From: an uncultured Bacteroidales bacterium
Lineage (GTDB): Bacteria > Bacteroidota > Bacteroidia > Bacteroidales > Paludibacteraceae
Direction of reading: 5' to 3'
Assembly (NCBI GenBank): GCA_903830915.1
Contig: CAIKVR010000375.1
Span: forward strand, 17,212 to 81,211
DNA: 64,000 nucleotides
Part shown: one piece after another, positions 54,801 to 62,675 of the stretch
Layout: every line of letters starts with the position of its first letter
Numbering within the stretch: position 1 is the stretch's first letter
Program-made: the position numbers and the translations under genes
The notes under the pieces: model-generated
The model's input: only the letters and a program-made list of their open reading frames with translations
Databases searched by the model: none
What the model was told of the DNA's origin: nothing

Positions 54801-54919
54801 TTATATTGACTAATTATAAAGGATTAGATCCGGAACAATATGGTGACCATGTTGGAATTGACAATAATATATATCCTCGTCCTATGATTACTGTTTTTGG
54901 TCTTAGTTTGAACTTTTAA
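51815..54919 (+). CDS. SusC/RagA-family TonB-dependent transporter, maltodextrin type
   Basis: This 1034-residue outer-membrane transporter has a signal peptide (1-28) and a carboxypeptidase-regulatory-like domain ([25 protein letters not shown], about 31-105). The plug has [27 protein letters not shown] and the SusC signature [33 protein letters not shown]. The barrel ends [11 protein letters not shown]. It has no STN domain. It is followed after 26 bp by SusD and is divergent from the LacI-type regulator. Neighbouring GH13 genes make maltodextrin the likely cargo. Confidence 0.95.
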   Translation: [1034 protein letters not shown]

Positions 54920-54945
54920 TTAGCTTTGCTATAAATTTATAAAAC

Positions 54946-56862
54946 ATGAAAAACATGAAAAATAATATATTATATATTGTGGCATTTATTGTATTGTCAG
55001 TATTTGTCAGCTCTTGTGTTGATGACTTGAATGTAACTCCTATCAACCCTCAAAAATCACAGGTTTTTAATCAAGAGGAGGTATTTGCAAAAACGTATGC
55101 ATCGTTCACCTTAACCGGTCAGGAAGGACCTGCTGGAAATAGTGATATTGCAGGTCTTGATGAAGGTAGATTCTCAGTGTATCGTTGTTTGTGGAATTGT
55201 ATGGAACTTTCAACAGATGAAGCTATTTGGTGCTGGCCCGATGCCGAAGCTATTGAGCTAAACTTTAATACATGGACAACTCAAAGCACAAGTGTTAATG
55301 GCATGTATTCCCGCTTATGTTTTGTTATCACAATTTGTAATCACTTTTTGGAACAAACTAATGGAAAAACTGATGCAGCTACTATAAAAGAACGCGCTGA
55401 AGTTCGCTTTTTAAGAGCATTGGGATATTATTATCTGATGGATATGTTTGGCAATGTTCCTTTCTCTGAGGTGGTAAGCACTGATGCCCCAAAACCAATT
55501 TTACGTGCAAAATTGTTTGAATATGTAGAGAAAGAATTATTGGAATGTCAGGTTGATATGTATGAACCAAGAACTGCACCTTATTACAGAGTGGATAAAG
55601 CTGCTGCATGGTTGTTATTGTCCAGATTATATCTGAACGCTGAGGTTTATACATCTGTTGCAGCTTCGGGTACATCTGCTGCTGTTGGTGGAACACCTCG
55701 TTGGGATGATGCTGCAATTTATGCAAAAAAAGTAATCGACTCAGGATATGTATTAAATCCAAGTTATCGTCAATTGTTTATGGCAGATAACGCAGGTGTT
55801 ATTGATCAATCAACAACTAATACAGCTCCACAGGAAATTATCTTCCCAATTGCAGCCGATGGTATTAAGACTAAATCGTATGGTACTTCTGTATTTTTAA
55901 TTGGTTCGACTCATAAAACCGGTATGGTAAATTGGGGTAGTAAACAAAACTGGGCAGGTAATAAAGCCCGTACTTCATTGATTAAAAAGTTTTTTGTAAT
56001 AAACTCATCAGGAACCGGAATCAATGGATTTTTCTCAAATGGAGCAGACTTAACTACATCTATTCAACCTGCAATTAAGGACAACAGAGCTTTGTTTGAT
56101 AAAAAATCAATCAGTACAACTGTTGCAAATTCTACTCCATCACTTTTCTCCGATGGTTATCAAGTAATAAAGTTTACTAATGTGCGTTCAGACAATGGTT
56201 CTATTTTGACAATTAAGACAGCCGGAACTGCTGCTGCAGGAACAGCAACTTATACAAATGTAACCGGTATCGGTTCTAAATCAGGAATTGAAGCAATATT
56301 TACAATCAGCAGAGATGCCGGTGTATATACTGTAAATGTAAATGGTAAGGGTTCTGGATTTATTCCAACTGAAACAATTACCATTAAAGGAACTTTATTG
56401 GGTGGTACTAGTACAGCTAATGATTTGATCATTACTATTCAAACTGTTCTGACAACAACCACTTCAGATATTGATTTCACAGATATGGATGTTCCGTTTA
56501 TGCGTGTTGCGGAAGCATATTTGACTTATGCTGAAGCTGTTCTACGCGGAGGCACAAAAGTTTCAGGATATGAGCCACTTACTGCTATCAATGCATTAAG
56601 AAGCAGAGCAAGTGCAACTGCTAAAGCTACAATTGATTTACAAGGAGTATTAGATGAAAAATCAAGAGAGTTTTATTTTGAAGGTCAACGACGCACGGAC
56701 TTAATACGTTATAATCAATTTGGTGGTGCAACCGGAGTTACCTGGGACTGGAAAGGAAATGTAGTAGGTGGAACTGATTTTCCTGCATATTTTAATTTAT
56801 TTCCAATACCCTCGACTGAACTTAATGCAAATCCAAATCTGAAACAAAACCCAGGTTATTGA
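54946..56862 (+). CDS. SusD/RagB-family lipoprotein, maltodextrin type
   Basis: This 638-residue lipoprotein has a lipobox FVSSC (~23) and then VDDLNVTPINPQ. The SusD repeats are visible: KERAEVRFLRALGYYYLMDMFGNVPF, DKAAAWLLLSRLYLNAEVYT, and at the end FMRVAEAYLTYAEAVLRGG...KSREFYFEGQRRTDLIRYNQFGG. It is longer than the usual 500-550 residues because of an insert at about 400-510, rich in Gly/Thr, that looks like a separate beta domain. A strong terminator follows, so the operon is susCD only; no SusE/F gene is next to it. Confidence 0.94.
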   Translation: MKNMKNNILYIVAFIVLSVFVSSCVDDLNVTPINPQKSQVFNQEEVFAKTYASFTLTGQEGPAGNSDIAGLDEGRFSVYRCLWNCMELSTDEAIWCWPDAEAIELNFNTWTTQSTSVNGMYSRLCFVITICNHFLEQTNGKTDAATIKERAEVRFLRALGYYYLMDMFGNVPFSEVVSTDAPKPILRAKLFEYVEKELLECQVDMYEPRTAPYYRVDKAAAWLLLSRLYLNAEVYTSVAASGTSAAVGGTPRWDDAAIYAKKVIDSGYVLNPSYRQLFMADNAGVIDQSTTNTAPQEIIFPIAADGIKTKSYGTSVFLIGSTHKTGMVNWGSKQNWAGNKARTSLIKKFFVINSSGTGINGFFSNGADLTTSIQPAIKDNRALFDKKSISTTVANSTPSLFSDGYQVIKFTNVRSDNGSILTIKTAGTAAAGTATYTNVTGIGSKSGIEAIFTISRDAGVYTVNVNGKGSGFIPTETITIKGTLLGGTSTANDLIITIQTVLTTTTSDIDFTDMDVPFMRVAEAYLTYAEAVLRGGTKVSGYEPLTAINALRSRASATAKATIDLQGVLDEKSREFYFEGQRRTDLIRYNQFGGATGVTWDWKGNVVGGTDFPAYFNLFPIPSTELNANPNLKQNPGY

Positions 56863-56880
56863 TCCTGCTAAATATATACA

Positions 56881-56917
56881 AAAAAAAAGGTTGATCAAAT
56901 TGATCAACCTTTTTTTT
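56881..56917 (+). terminator. Rho-independent terminator of the second SusC/SusD operon
   Basis: The arm AAAAAAAAGGTTGATCAA (56881-56898) is followed by its exact reverse complement (56900-56917), ending in eight T. It lies 18 bp after the SusD stop. The A-run on the other side lets it also stop the convergent ABC transporter operon. Confidence 0.88.
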
Positions 56918-56967
56918 TATAATGATGTGCAAATATAAACTAAAACCAAACATAAACTCTCATCCAA

Positions 56968-58752
56968 CTAGGACTCCCTTTTCCCATGAAGTAACAGATT
57001 CACAGCATCTTGCATAGACCCAGCTTTCGTCACCGTACCTGAGTTTACAAAATAAATTTCGTCGGCACTTTCAATAGTGTTCAGTCGGTGTGCAATGATA
57101 ATGCGGGTTGCACTTTTTGGCAGTTTGCGAAGAATGTCATCGAGTAATTGTTCTGTAACTGTGTCGATATTGGCAGTAGCTTCGTCTAGAATAAGTAAGT
57201 CAGGTCGGCGAATAACCGCTCGAATAAATGCAATAATTTGTTTTTGTCCAAGACTGAGTCCTTCGCCGGTTGAATTTATTTTGGCCTGTAATCCACCATC
57301 AAAGCGTTCCAACAAACCATCCAGACTCACTTCTTTGAGTTCTTTTATTAGTTCTTCATCGTTTAGGTCAATGAAACAGGCATTTCCATACAGGATATTA
57401 TCACGAATAGTTCCGGTAAACAGAAACGGTTCTTGTAGGATAAAACCGATTTTAGCCGAACGTCCGTTGGCATCGTAGGAGCGGATATCCAGTCCATCGA
57501 GCAGGATTTGTCCGGCAGTTGGGTCGTAAAGTCGGGCAATGAGCGAAGCTGTAGTTGTTTTTCCACCTCCAGTTGGCCCAACAAATGCATAGGTTTTCCC
57601 CCGCACCAAATCAAAACTAACGTTGCTTAGTATTTCTTTTTCGGGAACGTAAGAGAAAGAAACATTGCGGAACGATACCAGAGCAGGGTTTTCTTCTTTC
57701 TCACCGGCAGGAATTACAGTTAGCGTGTTTTCCTCCGACATAATTTGTGAAATGCGATCCCAACCGGCCAAAGCAACCTGAAAGCTTGCCCATAAAGCGG
57801 CTATCTGGCGGAGTGGATTGTAGAACTGAGCTATGTAAGCAAGAAAGCTTATCAACAATCCTACCGAAAACTGCCCAACAGAAATCATATAAATTCCCAA
57901 CGCTAATACAACTAGCTGCCCTATATTCGACGAAAACCCGTAAACAGGCGTAAAAACGTTATTGGCAATGCCGGCTTTAATGGCACTTTGGTAATTCTCG
58001 GTATTGACTTCATCGAATTTGTTGCGGAAATAATCGCGGCGGTTAAATGCAACAATCACTTTGAAATTATCCAGACTTTCCTGTATTTCAGCACTTAGTC
58101 CACCGGTATTTTTCATGCTAATTGCATTACGATTTTTCACCCAAGGCGAAACAATTTTAGTAAAGAACCATAGAAAAAAGGCCGGTGATAGGGCTGCCAG
58201 TGCCAGTTTGGAATTAATAGACAATAGAAAAATCACAGCACCAAGCATGGTGAAAATACTACTCATAAACTGCACCAGCGACTGCGAAAAGAACTGATTG
58301 ATCTTGTCTGTATCGTTATTGACGCGCGAAATCAGATCTCCCGCCTTGTTTCGGTTGAAATAACTGATAGGCAATTCCTGCAATTTACTGAAAATATTGT
58401 TTCGCAGGTTGTACATCATGCGTTGCCCCACGCGTCCCATCAATTGCGCTTGCGTGTAACCACTCACCAAAGCCAGTAGAAACACACAGAGCAAAATAAT
58501 AGAGTATCGGATTAGTCCTTCGTATTGGTGAGTCATTACGAATTTATCAACGGCATGTCCCATTAAATAAGGGGCAATCAGATTGAGCCCCGAATTCAAC
58601 AAGATAAAAAAGATGGCTATAAATAAGTTTGTCCGTTCTTGTCCAACCAATGTCATTAGTCGGGTGAGAATGACTTTGGTACTTACTTTTTCATAATTCT
58701 GAAATGCTCCCGCACTCATGCCACGGCGTCCATGTGTATTATTATCACTCAT
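56968..58752 (-). CDS. ABC exporter half-transporter B (catalytically intact Walker B)
   Basis: This 594-residue protein has six membrane segments (about 30-310) and an ATPase domain (about 350-590). Walker A is GPTGGGKTT (~394), Walker B is LLILDEATANID (~520, with the catalytic Glu) and the H-loop is IAHR. The signature is LSLGQ (~499), not LSGGQ. The partner gene ends 8 bp inside this one, so the two are translationally coupled and form a heterodimer. The altered signature pairs with the altered Walker B of the partner, giving one degenerate ATP site. The substrate is unknown; such pairs export drugs, lipids or peptides. Confidence 0.9.
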   Translation of the reverse strand: MSDNNTHGRRGMSAGAFQNYEKVSTKVILTRLMTLVGQERTNLFIAIFFILLNSGLNLIAPYLMGHAVDKFVMTHQYEGLIRYSIILLCVFLLALVSGYTQAQLMGRVGQRMMYNLRNNIFSKLQELPISYFNRNKAGDLISRVNNDTDKINQFFSQSLVQFMSSIFTMLGAVIFLLSINSKLALAALSPAFFLWFFTKIVSPWVKNRNAISMKNTGGLSAEIQESLDNFKVIVAFNRRDYFRNKFDEVNTENYQSAIKAGIANNVFTPVYGFSSNIGQLVVLALGIYMISVGQFSVGLLISFLAYIAQFYNPLRQIAALWASFQVALAGWDRISQIMSEENTLTVIPAGEKEENPALVSFRNVSFSYVPEKEILSNVSFDLVRGKTYAFVGPTGGGKTTTASLIARLYDPTAGQILLDGLDIRSYDANGRSAKIGFILQEPFLFTGTIRDNILYGNACFIDLNDEELIKELKEVSLDGLLERFDGGLQAKINSTGEGLSLGQKQIIAFIRAVIRRPDLLILDEATANIDTVTEQLLDDILRKLPKSATRIIIAHRLNTIESADEIYFVNSGTVTKAGSMQDAVNLLLHGKRES

Positions 58753-60493
58753 AAAGATTGGTGCTGCGTTGTGAATTAAAAATTTGCACGTATTCAGGAC
58801 TCGACTTCATCAATTCCCCGTGTGTTCCGCTGGCGAGTACTTCTCCTTCTTCCAGTAAAATAATCTGTCCGTAATTTTGTACCGAAGAAATTTTCTGCGT
58901 TATGGAAAGGAGAGTTATTCCGGGATAGTTTTTCGCTACATTTTCCAGAATTTTCTGTTCGGTTTGTCCATCAACACGTGCTGTGAAGTCATCGAGCAAG
59001 AGAATTTTTGGATTCAACGCCAATGCTCGTGCCAGCATGATGCGTTGTTTCTGACCTCCAGATAGACTTGTACCACGTTCACTCACAATGGTTTCAAGGC
59101 CATTGGGTAAGGAATTGATAAAATCATGAAGTTCGGCAGTTTCAATGGCTCTGGTCATTTGTTCTTCGGTAACCTGCTCATTGAATGCAATATTCTCGCG
59201 AAGACTCATACTGAAAATTACACTATCCTGAAATACGAATCCAATCTGATGCTGGAAGTTTTCTTTTTTATAGTCATTTAAATCAATATCATCGAACAGA
59301 ATTAGACCATTTTTAGGTTTTAATAATCCGGTGAGCAGATAGAGCAATTGTGTTTTTCCCGCAGCCGTAGGACCAATAATAGCGGTGCGTGTTCCGGAGT
59401 TAATAGTAAGCGAAACATCTTTCAGCACCGGTTTTTCGCCAAAACTTACATTGATATTTCTGAGTTCAATTTTACCTTTCAATGGTGATTCAATCGTTCC
59501 TGTATCGCGTGTTTCGGGAGCATTAAGTACTTCACAGATACGACCGTAAGCCACCGAAGCCTGTGCAATAAAGTTACTGATAAATCCAATTACCATTATC
59601 GGGAAAATCAGAATGACCAAATAGGAGCTGAAAGCTGCAAAATCACCGAGCGACATGGCACCTGTAATAACGAAATGCCCGCCCAAAAACAGAATGGCAA
59701 GCGAAGCCATATTTCCTACAAACACTACGATTGGTATCAGTGTGGCAAAAAGTTTTAGAATCGATAAACTCAGGTCGCGGGCATTAGTATTAGCATCCAT
59801 GAATTTGTTGTATTCTGTAATTTGAGCATTCAGAACCCGTACAAGGGCAGCACCGATGACACTTTCGTTAATAATTTTATTCAGTCTGTCTACCACTTCG
59901 CGACTTTTTTTGAAAAGCACACTCAGCCGGCTGAATACCACTCCGAAAGCTCCAATTATTACAGGAATAATAACCAGCACATTCAATGCCAGTTTCCAGT
60001 TGATTGAAAGCAACAAGATGCTTGCTCCAACAATAATAAATGCTGATGATGCCAACGAAACCACCGCCATTGAAACAAACATTTTTACCGAATCAACGTC
60101 GGATGTAAGGTTGGTAAGCAATTTCGACGGGTTGGATTGCTGAATGAAAGCATAACTCTGTCGCGAGATTTTATCGGTCAGTTTAGTGCGTAAATCTCGT
60201 GCTACCTGTTCAGAAGCGTAAGTTTGAAGAATTCCCTGCAAGAAGGTAAATATAAATATCACCAATGATGCAACCAAAAACTCAAGTATCACTTTTTGCA
60301 GGGAGAATGAACCTTTCGAGAAATCGTCGATGCTGTGCGAAATAATTTTAGGAATAACCAGATTCACTGCATTGCTCATTAATGCAAATACAATTAACCC
60401 ACCAATCATAAACTTATAGGGTTTTAGAACACCGAATATGTTTGGACCTTTCGGTCTGCCTCCTTGTTTTTGTTTTCTATTTTGTTTTGCCAT
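58745..60493 (-). CDS. ABC exporter half-transporter A (degenerate Walker B)
   Basis: This 582-residue protein has six membrane segments (about 30-310) and an ATPase domain (about 340-575). Walker A is GPTAAGKTQ (~374) and the signature LSGGQ (~476) is canonical. Walker B reads LLLDDFTARVD, with Asp in place of the catalytic Glu (~499), and the H-loop reads ITQK, with Gln for His. It is the first gene of the operon and overlaps the partner by 8 bp. The basic N-terminus (AKQNRKQKQGGRPKGPN) is cytoplasmic. It forms the degenerate half of a heterodimeric exporter. Confidence 0.9.
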   Translation of the reverse strand: MAKQNRKQKQGGRPKGPNIFGVLKPYKFMIGGLIVFALMSNAVNLVIPKIISHSIDDFSKGSFSLQKVILEFLVASLVIFIFTFLQGILQTYASEQVARDLRTKLTDKISRQSYAFIQQSNPSKLLTNLTSDVDSVKMFVSMAVVSLASSAFIIVGASILLLSINWKLALNVLVIIPVIIGAFGVVFSRLSVLFKKSREVVDRLNKIINESVIGAALVRVLNAQITEYNKFMDANTNARDLSLSILKLFATLIPIVVFVGNMASLAILFLGGHFVITGAMSLGDFAAFSSYLVILIFPIMVIGFISNFIAQASVAYGRICEVLNAPETRDTGTIESPLKGKIELRNINVSFGEKPVLKDVSLTINSGTRTAIIGPTAAGKTQLLYLLTGLLKPKNGLILFDDIDLNDYKKENFQHQIGFVFQDSVIFSMSLRENIAFNEQVTEEQMTRAIETAELHDFINSLPNGLETIVSERGTSLSGGQKQRIMLARALALNPKILLLDDFTARVDGQTEQKILENVAKNYPGITLLSITQKISSVQNYGQIILLEEGEVLASGTHGELMKSSPEYVQIFNSQRSTNLYE

Positions 60494-60519
60494 TAACGAT
60501 ACATTTAATTTAAAACGTG

Positions 60520-60527
60520 CAAAGGTA
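60520..60527 (-). promoter_or_regulatory. -7 element TACCTTTG of the ABC exporter operon
   Basis: TACCTTTG on the minus strand fits TAnnTTTG and lies 26 nt upstream of the ATG at 60493. Confidence 0.55.
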
Positions 60528-60599
60528 CAAATTTGAGTGCTTTCTTAATTACTGATAAGCTTTAAAATAACATTCTTTCGTGTGAAAGGTTGTAAATAA

Positions 60600-60625
60600 A
60601 AAAGGTCACTAAGTAGTAACCTTTT
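60600..60625 (-). terminator. Terminator of the VOC/AHSA1 operon
   Basis: AAAAGGTCACT (60600-60610) pairs with AGTAACCTTTT (60615-60625), with one mismatch and a 4-nt loop. On the minus strand it ends in a T-run and lies 20 bp after the VOC gene stop at 60646. Confidence 0.7.
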
Positions 60626-60645
60626 AAAAAACTGTTTATTCAATC

Positions 60646-61110
60646 TTACAATAGCTTAGCTATTTCAAACTTTTTCATTTTCATAAATGCGGCAGTTACT
60701 TTTGCTGCTTTCTCAGGATTGGTCATTAACGACGGCAAAATGGAAGGAATAATTTGCCACGAAATACCGTATTTGTCTTTCAACCAACCGCACTGACTCT
60801 CTTCACCACCTTTGGTAAGATTGTCCCAATAATGATCAATTTCTTCCTGCGAATCGCAAAATACCTGAAACGAAATGGCTTCGGTGAATTTGAATATCGG
60901 ACCGCCATTCAGTGCCGTAAAAGGCTGCCTATTTATGGTAAAAGCCACTGTCATAGCCGTTCCTTCGGGCTGATGATGAAATTCAAAACCTTCTTTACCA
61001 TATCGGCTGACACTTGTTATGGCTGAATTTTTGAAAATAGAAGTATAGAAATTTGCTGCATCTTCGGCCTGATTATCAAACCACAGGCAGGGTGTTATCT
61101 GATTTGTCAT
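60646..61110 (-). CDS. VOC-superfamily (PhnB-like) protein
   Basis: This 154-residue cytoplasmic protein has the glyoxalase/VOC fold. NQITPCLWFDNQAEDAANFYTSIFKNSAITSVSRYG is the typical PhnB/3-demethylubiquinone-methyltransferase-like start, and LKDKYGISWQIIPSILPSLM the typical end. Such proteins are often annotated as methyltransferases, but the enzymatic role is generally unproven. Its ATG shares one base with the AHSA1 gene stop (61110). It is the last gene of a three-gene unit. Confidence 0.85.
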   Translation of the reverse strand: MTNQITPCLWFDNQAEDAANFYTSIFKNSAITSVSRYGKEGFEFHHQPEGTAMTVAFTINRQPFTALNGGPIFKFTEAISFQVFCDSQEEIDHYWDNLTKGGEESQCGWLKDKYGISWQIIPSILPSLMTNPEKAAKVTAAFMKMKKFEIAKLL

Positions 61111-61520
61111 TATTGATTTTCTACGTGTTTTTTAAAATTATCTAATATTGCCTGCCAACCAAATTGCTGCATCTCAACCGGATTTTCATTTTCTGTTTCA
61201 AATGTCTCAGTAAGTATTGTTTCAATTCCGGTGAATTCAAAACCAACACTCACTTTTCGTCCATCGCCTAGTGTGTAGTCAAGTTGTTTAAATTCAACAA
61301 TACTGTCGTAAATACCCCAAAAATCAAAACCGAAGCTGCCATCTTTGGCTTCCATGCGGTAATTGAATTTTCCGCCAATGTGCAACTCATTGCTCGCAGC
61401 AGTTGTGTGCCAGTCTTCCGAAGCAGTGTTCCATTGCTCCACATCCGCCGGCGTTGTAAAACATCGCCAAACTTCTTGCAACGATGCATTTAAACTTGTA
61501 TGTATAGTTATTGCTTCCAT
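61110..61520 (-). CDS. SRPBCC/AHSA1-domain protein
   Basis: This 136-residue protein has the START-like AHSA1 pattern: VWRCFTTPADVEQWNTASEDWHTT near the start, GGKFNYRMEAKDGSFGFDFWGIYDSI in the middle, and GWQAILDNFKKHVEN at the end. The fold holds small hydrophobic ligands in a pocket. Its function is unknown. It follows the upstream VOC gene directly (stop and start adjacent) and is overlapped by the downstream VOC gene, so all three are co-translated. Confidence 0.85.
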   Translation of the reverse strand: MEAITIHTSLNASLQEVWRCFTTPADVEQWNTASEDWHTTAASNELHIGGKFNYRMEAKDGSFGFDFWGIYDSIVEFKQLDYTLGDGRKVSVGFEFTGIETILTETFETENENPVEMQQFGWQAILDNFKKHVENQ

Positions 61521-61946
61521 TTATTTAGCAGTGCAGTTAAACATCCATTGAATGCCAAATTTGTCGGTGCAGCTTCCATAATATGCGCCCCAGAACACAT
61601 CCTGTAGGTCCATACTCACCGAACCGCCTTCAGCTAATTTATCAAAGATATGTTTGGTCTCCTCGCGGCTGTTGGGTTCCAGCATAATGTGAATATTGTT
61701 GCCCATCGTTACGGTGAATCCCATCGATTCAGGCGCATCGGTTCCCATTAATACATGACCGCCTGTAATCGGAAGTTCGATGTGCATAATCAGGTTTTTA
61801 TCTTCTTCTGCCAATTGCGGGTTTGGAAAATCACCCATACGGGCTATTCCTTCGCCCGAAAATTCAGTTCCGAAAACTGTTTTGTAAAAATTAAAAACCT
61901 CCTCTGTGTTGCGGGGAAAGTTAAGATAAGTGCTTGTGCGTGACAT
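61521..61946 (-). CDS. VOC-superfamily (PhnB-like) protein
   Basis: This 141-residue protein is a second PhnB-like VOC member. YLNFPRNTEEVFNFYKTVFGTEFSGEGIARMGDFP opens the fold, HIELPITGGHVLMGTDAPESMG is the middle strand-loop and YGSCTDKFGIQWMFNC the end. It is only distantly like the VOC protein at 60646-61110. It is the first gene of the VOC-AHSA1-VOC unit, 20 bp after the glutathione peroxidase gene, so all four may be one operon. Its ligand is unknown. Confidence 0.85.
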   Translation of the reverse strand: MSRTSTYLNFPRNTEEVFNFYKTVFGTEFSGEGIARMGDFPNPQLAEEDKNLIMHIELPITGGHVLMGTDAPESMGFTVTMGNNIHIMLEPNSREETKHIFDKLAEGGSVSMDLQDVFWGAYYGSCTDKFGIQWMFNCTAK

Positions 61947-61966
61947 AAATGGTATTTTTAATAAAA

Positions 61967-62533
61967 TTATTTTTGTTCTATAAGTTTTTCAATGTCTTCT
62001 GTAATTTCTTCGGGTTTCACAGTTGGAGCAAAACGTTTTACAGGTTTACCGTTGCTATCGAGAAGGAATTTAGTAAAATTCCATTTGACATCGTTGCCCA
62101 TTGTTCCACCAAGAACTGCCTTAAGATACTTGTAAAGCGGATGAGTGTTGTCGCCGTTCACATCAATTTTGGCAAACATAGGGAAATTTACATTATACTT
62201 TAACGAACAAAATTTTGCAATGTCGGCTTCGTTACCTGGTTCCTGACTCATAAACTGGTTGCATGGAAATCCAAGGATGACAAAACCCTTTGACTCGTAT
62301 TTTTTATAAAGTGTTTCCAGCCCTTCGTATTGTGGTGTAAAACCACATTTACTGGCTGTGTTTACTATCAGCACTACTTTGCCTTTATACTGGCTCATAC
62401 TGATTTCTTTGCCTTCTATGGATTTTGCTTTGAAGTTGTAAAAACTTTGACCGGCTGCATTGGCTTTTTCCTGAGCATTTGAGCTGAAAACCGAAAAAAC
62501 CGAGAGAAATAATGTTGCAATATTAAATTTCAT
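61967..62533 (-). CDS. Glutathione peroxidase family, exported, Cys-type
   Basis: This 188-residue thiol peroxidase reduces peroxides. It has a signal peptide (1-20, ending SSNAQ), which places it in the periplasm, unlike most bacterial members. Active-site blocks are NTASKCGFTPQYEGLETLYKKY, with peroxidatic Cys ~63 in place of Sec, GFPCNQFMSQEPG with the second Cys and Gln, and VKWNFTKFLLDSNGKPVKRF with the conserved Trp-Asn. Electrons probably come from thioredoxin-like proteins rather than glutathione. The gene heads a likely operon with the VOC/AHSA1 genes. Confidence 0.93.
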   Translation of the reverse strand: MKFNIATLFLSVFSVFSSNAQEKANAAGQSFYNFKAKSIEGKEISMSQYKGKVVLIVNTASKCGFTPQYEGLETLYKKYESKGFVILGFPCNQFMSQEPGNEADIAKFCSLKYNVNFPMFAKIDVNGDNTHPLYKYLKAVLGGTMGNDVKWNFTKFLLDSNGKPVKRFAPTVKPEEITEDIEKLIEQK

Positions 62534-62607
62534 AAATAATTTGTTTTAGTTGTTTTGTGTTTAAAAACAATTTGTTTGTCGTTTTGTTCGTTTAACCGGA
62601 TATTCAC

Positions 62608-62645
62608 AAAAAAAGCTGCCTCATATTATTGAAACAGCTTTTTTT
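62608..62645. terminator. Bidirectional hairpin between peroxidase and IS
   Basis: AAAAAAAGCTG (62608-62618) and CAGCTTTTTTT (62635-62645) pair exactly around a 16-nt loop. It lies just outside the left end of the IS and upstream of the peroxidase gene. It may have ended the gene that lay here before insertion, and it now shields the peroxidase promoter from transposase transcripts. Confidence 0.75.
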
Positions 62646-62675
62646 GTAATACTGAGAAATTCAACTAAATTCCAC

